This document shows, piece by piece, positions 1-12,104 of a DNA stretch of 64,000 bases (positions are counted from its first letter, which is position 1; every line of letters begins with the position of its first letter). The DNA lies in the NCBI GenBank assembly GCA_922989275.2, contig OV277870.1, forward strand, positions 27,672,742 through 27,736,741, written 5' to 3'. Below the pieces are notes generated by a model that did no database searches, was not told where the DNA came from, and saw only the letters and a program-made list of their open reading frames with translations. The translations under genes were made by a program, and so were the position numbers. This stretch comes from Gari tellinella (lineage: Eukaryota; Mollusca; Bivalvia; Cardiida; Psammobiidae).

Positions 1-165
1 TTGTCTTCTTTAGATGACTTACACTAAACTGTTTTGACGTTTCGTGTCTGATGTATTTGCAGGACGAGACAGAATGTCAGATTTATTTAACCAATTGTTT
101 CGGCACGTAATAACCGTGTTACATATCATCGTTCAGTCAACATGGTAACTCTTCTGTACTAATTA

Positions 166-369
166 CAGTTAAACCTCTCAAAAAACGACCACTAAATTTA
201 GTTACATGTAGGTGTTTACGACAGGTGACTGCTTAAAGCAATGTAACAGTGAAACAGATAGCTCCTTCCGTAGCATTCTGTTTTACGGTCATCTTGCTTT
301 AAGCTTTCACCTGTCTTGTATAGAATCAGTAAGCCTTTATGCAATGGGCGTAATAGAGAGGCGTTACTG
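166..369. mobile_element. Family D MITE, copy 1
   Basis: Ends are inverted (CAGTTAAACCTCTC and GAGAGGCGTTACTG) and flanked by TA. The centre is a palindrome with left arm near TTAAAGCAATG and right arm near CATCTTGCTTTAAG. Copy 2 is at 30583-30789 and has the better conserved ends. The termini resemble pogo/Tigger-type elements (CAGTARAACCTC), an assignment from family knowledge. No transposase is encoded. Confidence 0.75.
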
Positions 370-841
370 TATTGAACAGTCAGGCCGATCAATACACGCT
401 TATTTACCTGTTTATTAATTGAAAAATGGAGAAGACGTTTTTCCAATCATTTTTATAAACGTGTATGAAGCTCAAACGCAATGCCCTTAAATTAGGAAAA
501 ATATAACTTTCTCAAAAATGTTCCCCTGTAATGCAAATATTTGCAGTTTGATCAGATGCCAGGTAATTGTTTGCAATCCGAATAATAGATTAAGAATAAC
601 CGTGAAACAAACGAACGAAAAACAAACGCAACGCAATAAAATACTGAACCTATTGACGATTTATTGACATCTGGGTGACAAACAGCTTGGATCCTGATCC
701 GATATTTAGCTACACGACATCAGACCTGGCTCCAAGCTGTTCTCAATTTCTATCGCACAAAAGCGTCTACAGTAAAAAATAGTTACTTTCTTCCAAGTGA
801 TTTTGTTAGTTTTCTGTAGACATTTGCAGTCATATCATTAA

Positions 842-1018
842 CCTACCTTACTCCGAATACAATTTTCAAACTGTTTGGACCTTGATCAGACGCCATACTG
901 TTTCACGCTCATGTCAATATTTTCCTAAGTGAAAATAATTATCTAAACTTTGAATTTGAGGAATAAAAGCAGACGAAAATAATTAATGTTTAAAATTGAT
1001 GACGTCACGGCAGTGAAA
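842..1018 (+). mobile_element. Degenerate family H fragment
   Basis: Contains ACTCCGAATACAATT, then AAACTGTTTGGACCTTGATC, then the AAAAGCAGACGA segment. Better copies lie near 54915-55115. It is decayed, and the hairpin core is half lost. Confidence 0.5.
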
Positions 1019-1589
1019 TTGATTAAGGAGGTAGATATGATTCCTCTGTATTTTATAAACGGAATCATTCTAAATACAGAGTGGTCGATGAACACAGATG
1101 CCTTGGTGTCCCCAAACTCGATTTAGGCTACATGTAACTTATAATCATGTCTAGATATAAGCATACTTTGATTATGGAAATAATCCATCAACCGCGCACC
1201 AGTGATGTTATTTAGTGTCACTTTCAGTTAGGGAAATGAGAGAAATAGAGAGCCGTCTGAAAGGCAATCAATTATTAATGAAGACAATACATTCTGGCTG
1301 TTATGATGACATTGCCAATTCCATCTTCGACATTTTTCACCTACGGTGAGATAGTTTTTGCAATGGTTAACCACAGTCCTAGGGCAATAACGCCTGCTGA
1401 AAAATACAGGGAGAGACCCGCAGTTAGGAGGACTCAAGATGATACCGGTATTCATTAATAACTTTAACCCTTTTTACTCATTTTAACGCATTTAATTTAG
1501 CCCTCAGCAGAAGAAAATGTTTCGAATTTTTACAGCTATACAGCTATGAATATGTATCAAAATAAATATTTTCCATATTCCAACAAATT

Positions 1590-1716
1590 GTAGCATAAAG
1601 CAGGTTGAAAGTAAAGCAGCATGCGAATTGAGGCGCATTCTGCTTTACTGTCAACCTGCTTTAAGTGGTCACCTATTCCAAATGCTAGAAACAGGCTATG
1701 GATTAACGGGTTAGAT
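1590..1716 (+). repeat. Family C palindromic repeat
   Basis: A hairpin built on GCAGGTTGAAAGTAAAGCAG and its complement, followed by the shared tail GGTCACCT..CTAGAAACAGGCTATGG. Other copies lie near 14810-14885, 25970-26080 and 57470-57570. Family D carries a related central palindrome. Confidence 0.7.
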
Positions 1717-3326
1717 CAAGTTGACAGCTTGAAGTATATCAAAAACCAAGAACACCTATACTAGAGCTTTTATTATTTTACATCGTGACTTTACACAGGG
1801 CATGCTTTAAACAAATACAAATAATTGTTTTAAGTGTTCACTATGGGGAGTATTAACTGTACTCAATGACAGTGTCTGGGTTGATTGTTTGCTACATAGT
1901 ATAGGAACGTAAAATGCTTGAGGATCATGCTCCTTGTCATTTCTAATAAATAATACCTGAAACAAGCAGAACATTGTAACATATAACATTCATTGTATCA
2001 TAACGAGGAAGAGCAGTGTTTGACATTCATACTATACACTATAATGTATCAGCGTACGATGATGATTACGTGTTGTTAGGTAAAAGAACAATATAGGTTC
2101 AAACGAGGGCTGGTGCCATATATTCTGTTTGCATTTTGATTTTGCTACCAATCTGAAAGAAAACACCAATAATTCAATAAAGTATATTCATAGGCATGGC
2201 AAATACAATACCACCAACAATTCACATTGCAAGCATTCAAGTTGCAGTGTGCCAAGTTGACCGGTATTAAGCGCGATATTTGAGTATATCTCACCATTTT
2301 AACATGAATGACAAACTGTTGGTTCCACGCACCCTATGCAAGATACATTCCAAAACAAACTAATGGAATAGCCAGCTGCTTTTTGTCAAGATCAGTTTTT
2401 ATACCCTACCCATAAAAAATGCAAACATTTTATACACCCGATTTGGCATCTGCGTGTCAGTGCCATGCTCAGGAGCAGCCAATGCCACAACATCTGTGTT
2501 ATAGGTAGTACTTTTCTGCTATTCAAACACAATATATAGCACTATGATAGCAGAAACCATACCGAAAACAAAAGTAGTTGGAGGAAAGAAAACTCGCAAT
2601 TTGAAAACATTTGTATTATGTGTGCGTATCAATAGAAAATGTATCAGATACTCAAAATAGTCTTCAAAACAGTTTTTATTATGATCCAACTATATTGCTG
2701 CGCACTTCACGTTTGGTTATCGATCAATCTACAATTGATAACTATGCTTTCCTATTTGGTTGTGCGACGACAGACAGGGCTTAGCACTACATGATGATGT
2801 ATCTCTAAAGCCGTCCTTAACCGGGAGAGTTATGTCGGATTTTCGTGCTTTGGTTTTTCTCTCCCTCTCTGTCGTACCCTAAACCCTCCCATGTCTTACA
2901 GTTACTCGTGACTACAGACTATTCGCTTGAGTACAATTTGACCGTTGCCATAGTGGGTTATTTTTAACACGGGCTTGAATGTTTAATTCTTTCCCGTGTT
3001 ACTAATAATCCTGTCAGAGAATTTTGTTAGATGTTTTACATGTATTTACTTACTGTGCTGGCGGTCTTTTTGATTGTAAGGTTGTGGAACAGGGTTTATA
3101 TTTTATGTACACTGTTCGTCTTTATAGGTGAATATAGGAGATAAGTGTGAGGTTGGGCGCCCCTAAACCCAGGTTTAACCCCCCAGTGGTTGTTAATAAT
3201 TAATTAATTTATAATTGATTATTGATTGCTACTGACCGTACCAAGGCGGGCTCCTATGTTCACTTAGCTTTATGTTTGTCTTGCGTGTTGTTTTCTATTT
3301 AGTGTGTAGATGAAGGAATGGTATTG

Positions 3327-3327
3327 C

Positions 3328-3374
<47 letters not shown>

Positions 3375-3401
3375 TGTGTGGGTGTGTGTGTGTGTGTGTG
3401 T
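3327..3401. repeat. (TG)n microsatellite
   Basis: About 75 bp of TG repeats with a few GGTG interruptions. The Cys-Val reading frame across it is not a gene. Confidence 0.97.
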
Positions 3402-4243
3402 TGGTTATGGTATGGCTGTGTGTGTGTTCTGCTTTAGAGATGGGTGTATTGTTTGTGTTGCGTTTCCTGCTTGAGTCTTCTTTCGTATTTATTTACTTAC
3501 ATGTAGCCCACAGCAAGCAGCTCATAGGAAACAGTCGCTCGAAGTTTCCGCTTATATATCTTTCACTATAAGTGCATCTCAACACTTGGATCATAAACGT
3601 AACCTTGTCCCAAACGGTTAAACGTTGATTAAAAGTCCAAACATTTTCCTGTTTAACTACAGTACATCAAATTGCACCAGCAGGAAACCAACTTTCAAAA
3701 TATCAGATTCTAAGCGTAAGATATTTATGTAGTATTAGTACACCTCAACACTTGCAGCAAAACCTTAAACTAGATGGTTCAGACAAAACAGGCTGAGAAC
3801 AGAATATGTCAAATGTTGGTTATCACTCAAAATATACTTCACGAACATTCAACCAAAAGGGAACTTTTATTCCAAACATAAACTTTTTATTAAGTAAAAG
3901 TGAGTCCCAACATTTGCATCAAAACCTTAACCAACCGAGACATTGCTGCCTGTATGATTAAATTGTCGACCGTATTCTTCAAACAGTCGAGCTAATTGAG
4001 CAATTTGATCGGAATAACTACATGTATAACATTTCCGTATCTTATTGTGTACTGACCCCTTATTCATGTTGGTTTATTTCTTTCAAAACTAAGTGATTTT
4101 TTTTATTATAATTTTCCTTGTGGATCATTTTAGTAACTAAAACATGAACCAGTCTACATGGAATAATTGGTAGTTTAATAAGTGTGTATCTAAATTGGCA
4201 AACAATGTAGACCCTGATCAGAGTGATTTTGGTTTCTGTATAT

Positions 4244-4492
4244 TTCAACCATTTCACTCTCAATGACGTCATGAAGCGCGTTTGCAAACAGTTTGAATCA
4301 TGAACAGACGCCGCTTAATGCGGCGTCTGATCAGGACCCAAACTGTTTGACACTCTTATCGATATTTATTAAGTCATACAACTTTAAATCTTACTTTGAA
4401 ACGTGTCTCCCGGACAGCAATACTGAAGCAGACGACAATAAAGCGGTGAAGGGGTTAAAATATCCCGAATAATTTGATCATGAAAGGATTAA
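4244..4492 (+). mobile_element. Family F MITE (TTAA type), diverged
   Basis: Carries the F order: a CCATTTCACTCTCAATGACG start, the core hairpin around CAGACGCCGCTTAATGCGGC, the tail GAAGCAGACGACAATAAAGC, then GGTGAAGGGGTTAA and a second TGAAAGGATTAA end. The outer 5' TTAA has mutated to TTCA. Confidence 0.75.
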
Positions 4493-4616
4493 ACACTGTC
4501 CGGTCCATGGTGTTGCAAATATTAATAGACGCGAACTGCGCTGCAATACCATATTGAAAATAATACACTAACAACATGGCGCTGTAAGGTTCGGTAACAT
4601 TTGGAATTTTAGTATA

Positions 4617-4790
4617 CAGTCGAGCTTAACACGAATTATCCGATATTTCGAAACATGAATTGCCTTATTTCAAACTCGGTTAAGACAAGAATACCCGTGT
4701 TTCAAAGTTAAAATGCGGCTGAGCCTCGTTTTAACTTTGAAATACGAGTATGACCGACTTAACCGAGTTTGAGATATCGAATTTCGATTG
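4617..4790. mobile_element. Family I MITE (pogo-like ends)
   Basis: A TA-flanked palindromic element starting CAGTCGAGCTTAACACG and ending TCGAATTTCGATTG. The long arms contain TTTCAAAGTTAAAATGCGGC and its complement. Related copies are 32801-32971 and the interrupted 60644-61716. The ends resemble pogo/Tigger-type termini; there is no coding capacity. Confidence 0.8.
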
Positions 4791-4837
4791 TATATGTTTT
4801 TTTTGCAAATCTGTCAAAACAAATATGAACTAATCCA

Positions 4838-4975
4838 ATATATAATAATAACAATAATAACAATTCTTTATTCAATCAGTAACTTGAATTAACAAATTCC
4901 TCGTTACTCACAACATATTTACAGATGGTCAAAGTGGCCAAACAAACATGCATATAATAATAATAATAATAAAAT
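4838..4975. repeat. (ATA)n-rich low-complexity tracts
   Basis: Two short ATA trinucleotide runs near 4840-4862 and 4954-4972, separated by AT-rich DNA. Confidence 0.8.
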
Positions 4976-4979
4976 AAAA

Positions 4980-6019
4980 GTATTTCAAATGAAAGTAGAT
5001 CTATTTTCGAAAATTTAGATTTTGAGGTTGAACTGCTATTTTCATGAAAAAAAAGATATTAAATGATCATTTTTTGGTAAATGATTAGATAATAAAACAC
5101 TGACTCGTATACAAATCAATCAAGGTAGTTCAGTGCAGTATATACATGTATAAGAATGAAAGATTCCGTTGTGTTCAAATGGGTCAATGCATGGCGAATA
5201 TGAAGCAAGAAGCTCCTTTACCTTTAGCCTGCATTAAACTACCACCTGTGCAAGAGACTGTTAATTTACATTCCTTTCATTGACCGTATATAATAGTACT
5301 CGGTATACTTGTTTAGATTTACGATAATTGGTAGCACCTGGAACAATATGTCAGGCCCAGCGTCTATGTCGTAAATGATATAACGAACAATTATGTATTA
5401 AAATAAATATAACCACGAGTTTACATCCACTCTGAAGACAAAAACTCTTAATGCAGTTTGTACATGTATTGTGCTGCATAATGAAAGTTAAGCAGATATA
5501 TACAGGAGTGATTTGATTTATCTTCATCCGGCTGTAAGCCTTAATTTACCACAATAACATAAACACAACTTTGTGTAGCAATAAGGGTTGGTTTTACTGT
5601 ACAAATACAATTGTACCTTTTCCATGCTTGGAAACGGTGCATGTGTTAATGTAAATTATATTAAAAGTAGAACTTGACAAGAAGGCGGCTACGAAGCCTT
5701 CTGATTAAGATATGAATCGTATGCATTTCTTTCTTTAATCAAGTTCAAAAATACTTCGCAAAGCAGTCCTCAAATAAGCTGGTTCAATGTTTTCAAAATA
5801 GAATTGTTCATATGAAAATTCCACATTAACAAGGGCAAGATATGCCCATGATACAGGCCCATGATTAGCAAGTTGTCTCTTCTCCGGGACAATCTCTAAT
5901 TAATTAGATAGAAAATATCTGCTTGCTGGCAGAAAAAACGTTTTGAAAAGGCAGCAGTAAAACAAAAAAAACAAGACATATTACTTGGAACAACAAACAA
6001 TTCTTCCGACTACATTGTA
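4980..6019. other. Anonymous AT-rich stretch
   Basis: About 1 kb without a repeat family I recognise, long reading frame or RNA signature. Confidence 0.5.
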
Positions 6020-6230
6020 CAGTGGATAAGACGTTATTCTTTTCCCGTTGCAATGGAAACCCAGACTAATCGCATTAAACGTAGAAAAGGACAACTTGTT
6101 GACAATTCTTACTATTTATATAAATCTGAGTGGCAAACCGGCGTCTGATCTGGCTCCAATCGGTTTGCAATGGAGTTAATAGTTTTAGCGTAAACGCGTT
6201 TATTGTGAAAAAATAATATATTTTCCACTG
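6020..6230 (+). mobile_element. Family A MITE lacking the left half of its core hairpin
   Basis: Begins CAGTGGATAAGACGTTATTC and ends ATTTTCCACTG with TA on both sides. The flank reads directly into CGGCGTCTGATCTGGCTCC, so the left half of the central palindrome is deleted. Length is 211 bp against about 246 bp for a full copy. Confidence 0.85.
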
Positions 6231-6370
6231 TAGTACCAATAACCTGTCTAGTGGGTTACATTCGGAATTATGTTAAGATTTACCATTCACACCAACTAAA
6301 CGCACCAGAAATCTAACACAATGTAGAAAACGAGAGATTATTGGAATGTTTGTGGCAGCAAACTCATATA

Positions 6371-6616
6371 CAGTGAAGAATCTGTTATTCTTTCCCAATT
6401 AAACGCAAACGTACGCAAACGCAAATCACTAAAACGTAGAAAATAACACCTTTTTGACATTTCTCACTATTTATTTTAATCTGAGTGGCAAACAGTTTGG
6501 AGCCAGATCAGACGCCGGTTTACCCGGCGTCTGATCTGGCTCCAAACTGTTTGCACTGCAAATAATAGTTTTAGCATAAACGCGTTTATTGGGAAAGAAT
6601 AACAGATTCTCCACTG
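6371..6616 (+). mobile_element. Family A MITE
   Basis: A 246 bp element starting CAGTGAAGAATCTGTTATTC and ending AACAGATTCTCCACTG, with TA flanks. It has subterminal TTCTTTCCC/GGGAAAGAA inverted repeats, ACGCAAACGTACGCAAACGC, then the core hairpin with a CCGGTTTACCCGG tip. The 71-codon frame across it comes from the repeat. Confidence 0.92.
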
Positions 6617-6618
6617 TA

Positions 6619-6725
6619 CCAAGTTTCTCGGCGACTGATCCAGCTCCAAATTGTCTGCAATAGAAGTACAACACTTGTTTCAACATACGATCGTTGATTT
6701 GGAAGGAATAACGTCTCCTCCCTTG
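6619..6725 (+). mobile_element. Degenerate right half of family A
   Basis: Immediately follows the previous copy and retains CTGATCCAGCTCCAAATTGT and GGAAGGAATAACGTCTCCTC. It is probably an older copy into which, or beside which, 6371-6616 inserted. Confidence 0.55.
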
Positions 6726-7089
6726 TACATGTTAGATGCATTCTGTAATGCTACTGTTGGAGCGAAGGACTAAGGTCATCGTTACACATGTTTGTAAGAA
6801 CTTGTCAGTAAATAAAGACTTAACAAAAATAGCAACACAAAATAATCTGCCCCACAACTCTTTCCAAAAAACAAACCAGCAACACAAAAAAATAAGAAAA
6901 TATCATCTGTCAGTAACTGTCATTTACGAAACAGTCAAGCAAACTAGCAACTGGTTATAACCCTTTTCAGTCGATCTACTTGGTATTATGTGCATACGAT
7001 GCAATGCAATAATCAGGACCACTTTAAAATAACTTGGTAGCATAATAATTACCATTTTATGAATCACGGTACCGTAAAACCCACCTCAA

Positions 7090-7930
7090 TAAATCAGTCA
7101 ATTTTTAAAACAATCAGGACAATGAGCATTTGCCGAATTACCCGCTATATGTTTTGCATTCTAACTAGTTTTTTAAGATATAATAACTTCATACCAGTGT
7201 TCATCGTGCAATAAAACACGGGTAGGAGTTGAGATGCGTAGTAATTAAATCACGAGGCCGAACGCCGAGTGATTTAATTTCCAGCATCTCAACGACAATC
7301 CGTGTTTTATTGCACGATAAAACACTGGTATTAATTAATTATTTCGATTCTAACACTTCAATCTAACATGTGTATTCTATATACACTACTATATACACAA
7401 TAGCTTTGAATTTTGCATAGAAGTACATCCTCGTATAATAATTATCATAAACATAATTATACATATGTTGATTTTCAAATTTTATTTCTGAACGAATATG
7501 ATGTTGGTAGTCTAATACTTAATCATAAATATTTATAAATACGAGACTTGGAAATGTATTTTTTCATTTTGTATAACTATGATGACCATGTGCTATATTA
7601 TACTTATTGTTAAATTCCAATGGAATGACGAGAAACTGTAAAGTTAATTTCAATATAGACATTTCTGATTTCCGAATTCTAACCACAAGTTGCACCGACG
7701 CAACGGCGCTACATTTATTTGAGTACACATTATTGAAGCCATTTGACGCCACGTTAAGGCGCGTGTGTGTTTTATTGAGAATTTAAACACAGATAATTTA
7801 CCTCTTTGCTTATATAGGACGTGTGCGAGGTGTGTTAGAATTGTTTTTTATCGCACTTGGCTGTTTAAGTTTTGAAGAATGAAGTTTTTCAATAAAGTTA
7901 AGTCTTTTAGTGATTTTTTATATATAGTCA
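7090..7930 (+). repeat. Interspersed repeat X, with internal hairpin
   Basis: Matches 28740-29230 in reverse complement. It includes a 143 bp hairpin at 7191-7333 (ATACCAGTGTT..AACACTGGTAT, arms with GTGCAATAAAACACGGG). Relative to the other copy it has 316 extra bases, 7367-7682, bounded by TCTAA at 7362-7366 and 7678-7682. It is not recognisable as a known superfamily. Confidence 0.75.
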
Positions 7931-8479
7931 GATGCTATTTTCATTCCAAACATCTTTATAGCTAGATTTCGTACGAAACGTTTGCCCAAAGTGTCAATAC
8001 AGGATTCAGTCATGTTTAGTAAAAAATAATCAAGACTCCTTAAGAAGCTGCACGATCTGTCCGCAGCGACAGTATAAATACAGATATTTTCGTATATAAT
8101 ATCCTTGATTCATCATACGGATAGCAATCGGAATGTGTAACCTAACCCAGAACAACTAAATATGTGAAATCTAATCTTCAAACGAAATTTTTTGATATCT
8201 CATATCACTAAATATTGAACCCTTTTTAGGAAAATTGCATACATCAGAGCGCTTTTGTTGCAATTTCTTTGAAAGCAGAAAGCTGTTTTGTTAACTTTCT
8301 GTTAGAACTTTGAACGTTGTCATTTTTCGATAACATCATGCAATGTGATGTAAACACTCAGCACTTCGCTATATGACCTAAGGCGTCATAATTGTAGATA
8401 CTGTCACTCCCCTAAGACATTTTCATCTTGTAGCGGGTTGGGGGATTAATTATCATGGAGGGGGATGTCAGTGAGAGGT

Positions 8480-8970
8480 AAACCCTTTCAACCCTAAATA
8501 TCTCCTGTAGGTACAGTGGAGAAAACGTTATTCTTTCCCGTTTAAACGCAAACGTACGCAAACGCAAAACACTAAAACGTAGAAAAGTACATCTTTTTGA
8601 CAATTCTGATAATTCATATTTATCTTGGTGGTAAACAGTTTGGAGCCTGGTCAGACGCCGGGTTATCCGGCGTCTGATCTGGCTCCAAACTGTTTGTACT
8701 GCAAATAATAGTTTTAGCGTAAACGCGTTTATTGGAAAAGAATAACGTTTTCTCCACTGTATTTATAATCATGTTTGACTATTCTAGAACAGGCATTTGG
8801 AAACAGTCTTCTTTTGCATTTTTGGTAAGACAACAAAATACAAATCAAAACATCATACAGTATAGACCCTGATCAGAGGGCTCCTATAGGAGCCCTCTGA
8901 TCAGGGTCTACACTGTTTACATATAAACCAGTTATCTCTACAAAGGGCTACAGGGTCGAAAGGGTTATAG
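8480..8970. mobile_element. Family G element, interrupted by a family A copy
   Basis: Ends are inverted: AACCCTTTCAACCCT near 8483 and AGGGTCGAAAGGGTT near 8965. The core at about 8857-8930 is a perfect hairpin, CTGATCAGAGGGCTCCTATA then its complement. The whole segment is absent from the matching right-arm site near 42750. Family A copy 8514-8759 lies inside it, so A is the younger insertion. Confidence 0.7.
8514..8759 (+). mobile_element. Family A MITE nested in family G
   Basis: A complete 246 bp copy, CAGTGGAGAAAACGTTATTC to AACGTTTTCTCCACTG, with TA at both edges. The core hairpin tip is CCGGGTTATCCGG. Confidence 0.93.
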
Positions 8971-9018
8971 TCGTATCTAAATTGACAGTATTATACCAGT
9001 GTGATAGAGCGACAATTA

Positions 9019-9264
9019 CAGTGGAGAATCTGTTATTCTTTCCCGTTTAAACGCAAACGTACGCAAACGCAAAACACTAAAACGTAGAAAAGTACAACTT
9101 TTTGACAATTCTGATAATTCATCTTTATCTTGGTGGCAAACAGTTTGGAGCCTGATCAGACGCCGGGTTACCCGGCGTCTGATCTGGCTCCAAACTGTTT
9201 GCACTGTAAATAATAGTTTTAGCGTAAACGCCTTTATTGGGAAAGAATAACACATTCTTTACTG
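9019..9264 (+). mobile_element. Family A MITE with an empty partner site
   Basis: A complete 246 bp copy with core hairpin at about 9136-9202. Its left flank GCGACAATTA and right flank TACATGTAATTCAG join in the right arm (reverse complement, about 42690) as TCGACAGCTACATGTAACC, without the element and with a single TA. Confidence 0.93.
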
Positions 9265-9444
9265 TACATGTAATTCAGTCGCATGTCTAAGTTGTTTTAT
9301 GATCATGTGGTGTCTTTTTAATATCATTACTGTTTGGCACGTAATATCTAATAAATACATAATTGTAGAAGGCAGTACTTCAGCGAGATGAGGAGTGACG
9401 TAATACATGTTCTTTTATCAGTACATACCCTCGACCTTCACCGT

Positions 9445-10117
9445 GTGGGAGACTTAAGTATTCCTACATGTACATTGTAGTATCCTCTTCGCTCGTCCAT
9501 CCGGAACCCTTAGCAAAAAGGGATTATAAAGTCTTAAAAGATAAGCAATTTAAATAGTAACTAGGAGATACATTGAATGAATATGGAGAAAAAATAGTTT
9601 TCTAACTGAAAATAACACTTAAAGTAATCAAACAACTTCATTGTTTAAACAAATACCAGTTATTCAAACTAACCTTCGGCTGTAAATGCAGCGCCGCGAA
9701 TTCCTATCATGAAGGAAGTGTGACGTCATCATCCGGGTAACAAAGGCGCTTGTAAACAATCGGGTCAAATTTATACTGCATGTGAAAGGTCAATTTCCAG
9801 ACACTCGCTACACGTAATAAACATTTAGAGTTATATTGGAAAATGCGTTATTCAAAATCATTTTGCAAAGGGACATTAAAAAAATAAGGTACGTGGTTAA
9901 TTTTGGTACTCATTTTTCGAAAAAATAATTTTCTTCAAAGTTTCACAAAAATTCCAAGTTTTTGTCAGCATTTTTCTCGGCTATTATACTGCACGCATCT
10001 ATTACCTAACCGGAACCGCTTTTGCGCTGACGTAAGCAAACCGCATGCACTTTATCAAGCGTTTTTGTGAAGCTTCCGGATTGGTAGGAAGGGTCCGGTT
10101 ATGGAGAATGGAGGATA
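9445..10117. other. Left-arm-specific anonymous segment
   Basis: Lies in the left arm but has no match at the corresponding right-arm point near 42480, so it belongs to an insertion or a right-arm deletion. It holds TGACGTCATC at about 9720 and GCTTCCGGATT near 10071. I see no gene here. Confidence 0.4.
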
Positions 10118-11424
10118 CAGTGCTCCCTCCCTTCAACATCCCCCTGAACAACGATTCCCTCCTTACAACAACGCTTGCCGCTGTTCCCCTATAAAGACAG
10201 TATTTACTAACTTTTCATGGCGTCAATATCATTGTCGTCTTCTGTTTTTATCAAAGCCGCACAATGTAGATTTTAAGAAAAAACAAGAAATATCTTTAAA
10301 AAAGATATTCGGCGGAATGGTTGGTGAAATTCATGCTGTTGATGGGTGTGCAAAATTGTACGAAATTGGAGGTTTTCAAAGAATTGTAATATCTTGGATT
10401 GAAAAGCAAAAAATACACATTCAACGATATAGCATAACTCTGACTAAAAAACTATAAATGTACAGAAATGCAAAACATATCCTAGCTACTGGTAGGAGAT
10501 CCTCAGGTTAAATTATATTGTTCTGTATATCAAACTTCATTCATGGGGAGTTTCTTGAAACAAACTATAACTAGATAAACTGTACAGGCCCATACAGAAC
10601 AGTCTGCCCTGCTTTACAAGGTCTATAACACCTCACTCTTGTAAATAAATGATGAAACAACACAGTTGTGTTTAACTCACTTGAGGCCATTTATTATATT
10701 GCTATCAATGTATTGTAAATTTGTACAAAATTAATAGTTAACAATTAAAATAAATTGGAAGTAAACCATTATTAAACAAAATACCTAGCTGCCACTGTCT
10801 ATCTATAAATACACATCAGATTCTGCTACCATATCTTAAAATAGAAGCTCAGTATTACACACTGGTTGTGTCTAATTTTACACTCACATCAGTGCATAAA
10901 CAGCTAGGCTACTGTTTCAGGGCTCCAGATAAGAGGGGAGTAAATTGAACAAATCTAACATTTTCTCACTCATTTCAGCACCAAACCCTATGGTGTTACC
11001 ACTCATTTTTATCGTCTCGAAGAGACAATTCATATGAGTTGGACACCATAGGGTTTAATGCACAAATAAAGTTTTTAAGTTTTGAAATAATTCTCTTATC
11101 TGGAGCCCTGGCTACTATCCAATCAGACAAGTCAGTTTCAACAGGTGCTCTTAATTCTAAATTTCTGATCAAATATGATTGGTTCAAATGTTTGTCTAAA
11201 TAGAAATGTGTGACTAAATAGATAACAGACAGCTCCGCCGAAAAATATAATGACGAGAGACAAACTACATGAATCCAGATCAGACGCCGCATTACGCGGC
11301 GTCTGATCTGGATTCAAGCTGTTTGCAAATGTAAGCAAAGTTCCCTTCCTATAACGATTCCTTCCGAACAACGAACACAATCTGTGTCTCCCATTGGGTA
11401 TCGTTGTAGAGAGGTAAAGCGCTG
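10118..11424 (+). mobile_element. Family B MITE split by a roughly 970 bp insertion
   Basis: The left half (10118 to about 10262) runs from CAGTGCTCCCTCC to CTGTTTTTATCAAAG. The right half (about 11236-11424) resumes at AATGACGAGAGACAAAC, then the core hairpin with tip CCGCATTACGCGG, and the end GAGGTAAAGCGCTG. The interrupting DNA is unlike family B. A 118-codon frame starting at 10101 is a chimera of element and insert; I cannot assign the inserted 60 residues to any family. Confidence 0.75.
10921..11108. repeat. Foldback repeat inside the interrupting DNA
   Basis: Outer arms GGCTCCAGATAAGAG and CTCTTATCTGGAGCC bound an inner hairpin of AAACCCTATGGTGT with its complement and ACTCAT/ATGAGT. 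This is a 188 bp palindromic unit. Confidence 0.75.
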
Positions 11425-11791
11425 TGATAACGTTTGTGTTTAAATATGTGTAGAAAAGTTAACACTTTGGAGCAATGAGCAGCTCGGGGGTCTCGCCAAG
11501 CTCCGAATCGTTTGATATTAAGTTTGCTATTAATTATCACCAGTGTCATAGCCCTTGACTTTATGTATGTCCTTGCATCGCCATTTGTTTCGTGCGAACG
11601 CAAACTTTTTAACGTGGTCTGTCCTGTCTATATGCAGCAGTATGCGGTATGCGCTAGTGTTGATCATGAAATATTTCGTGAATAATGACTATTCCTGAAA
11701 AGTACATTATAAGATGGCAGTGGCTGTGATCTAAGCTGCGATAAGTGCACAGTACATGTACTGTGGAATATTTGTTTAAGGCCCAGACCTA

Positions 11792-12037
11792 CAGTGGAGA
11801 ATCTGTTATTCTTTCCCAATAAACGCGTTTACGCAAAAACTATTATTTGCAGTGCAAACAGTTTGGAGCCAGATCAGACGCCGGGTAACCCGGCTTCTGA
11901 TCAGGCTCCAAACTGTTTGCCACCAAGATAAACACGAATTATCTGAATTGTCAAAAAGTTGTACTTTTCTACGTTTTAGTGTTTTGCGTTTGCGTACGTT
12001 TGCGTTTAAACGGGAAAGACAAACAGATTCTCCACTG
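11792..12037 (-). mobile_element. Family A MITE, absent from the other arm
   Basis: A complete reverse-oriented copy, TA flanked. Left-arm flanks AAGGCCCAGACCTA and TATTAGCACTGG correspond to continuous right-arm sequence near 41030 (reverse complement AAGGTCCAAAAACGGTTGGC), so it inserted after the duplication. Confidence 0.92.
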
Positions 12038-12104
12038 TATTAGCACTGGTAATTATACTGCGTAACGCAGGATGGACATATCATGAGAACGACCCTTTAC
12101 TATA

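Noticed and set aside
3332..3571. Cys-Val rich frame
   Set aside because: TG microsatellite read-through.
9690..10100. Possible promoter with TGACGTCA and CCGGAA motifs
   Set aside because: Short motifs only, no downstream exon; the downstream frame enters a MITE.
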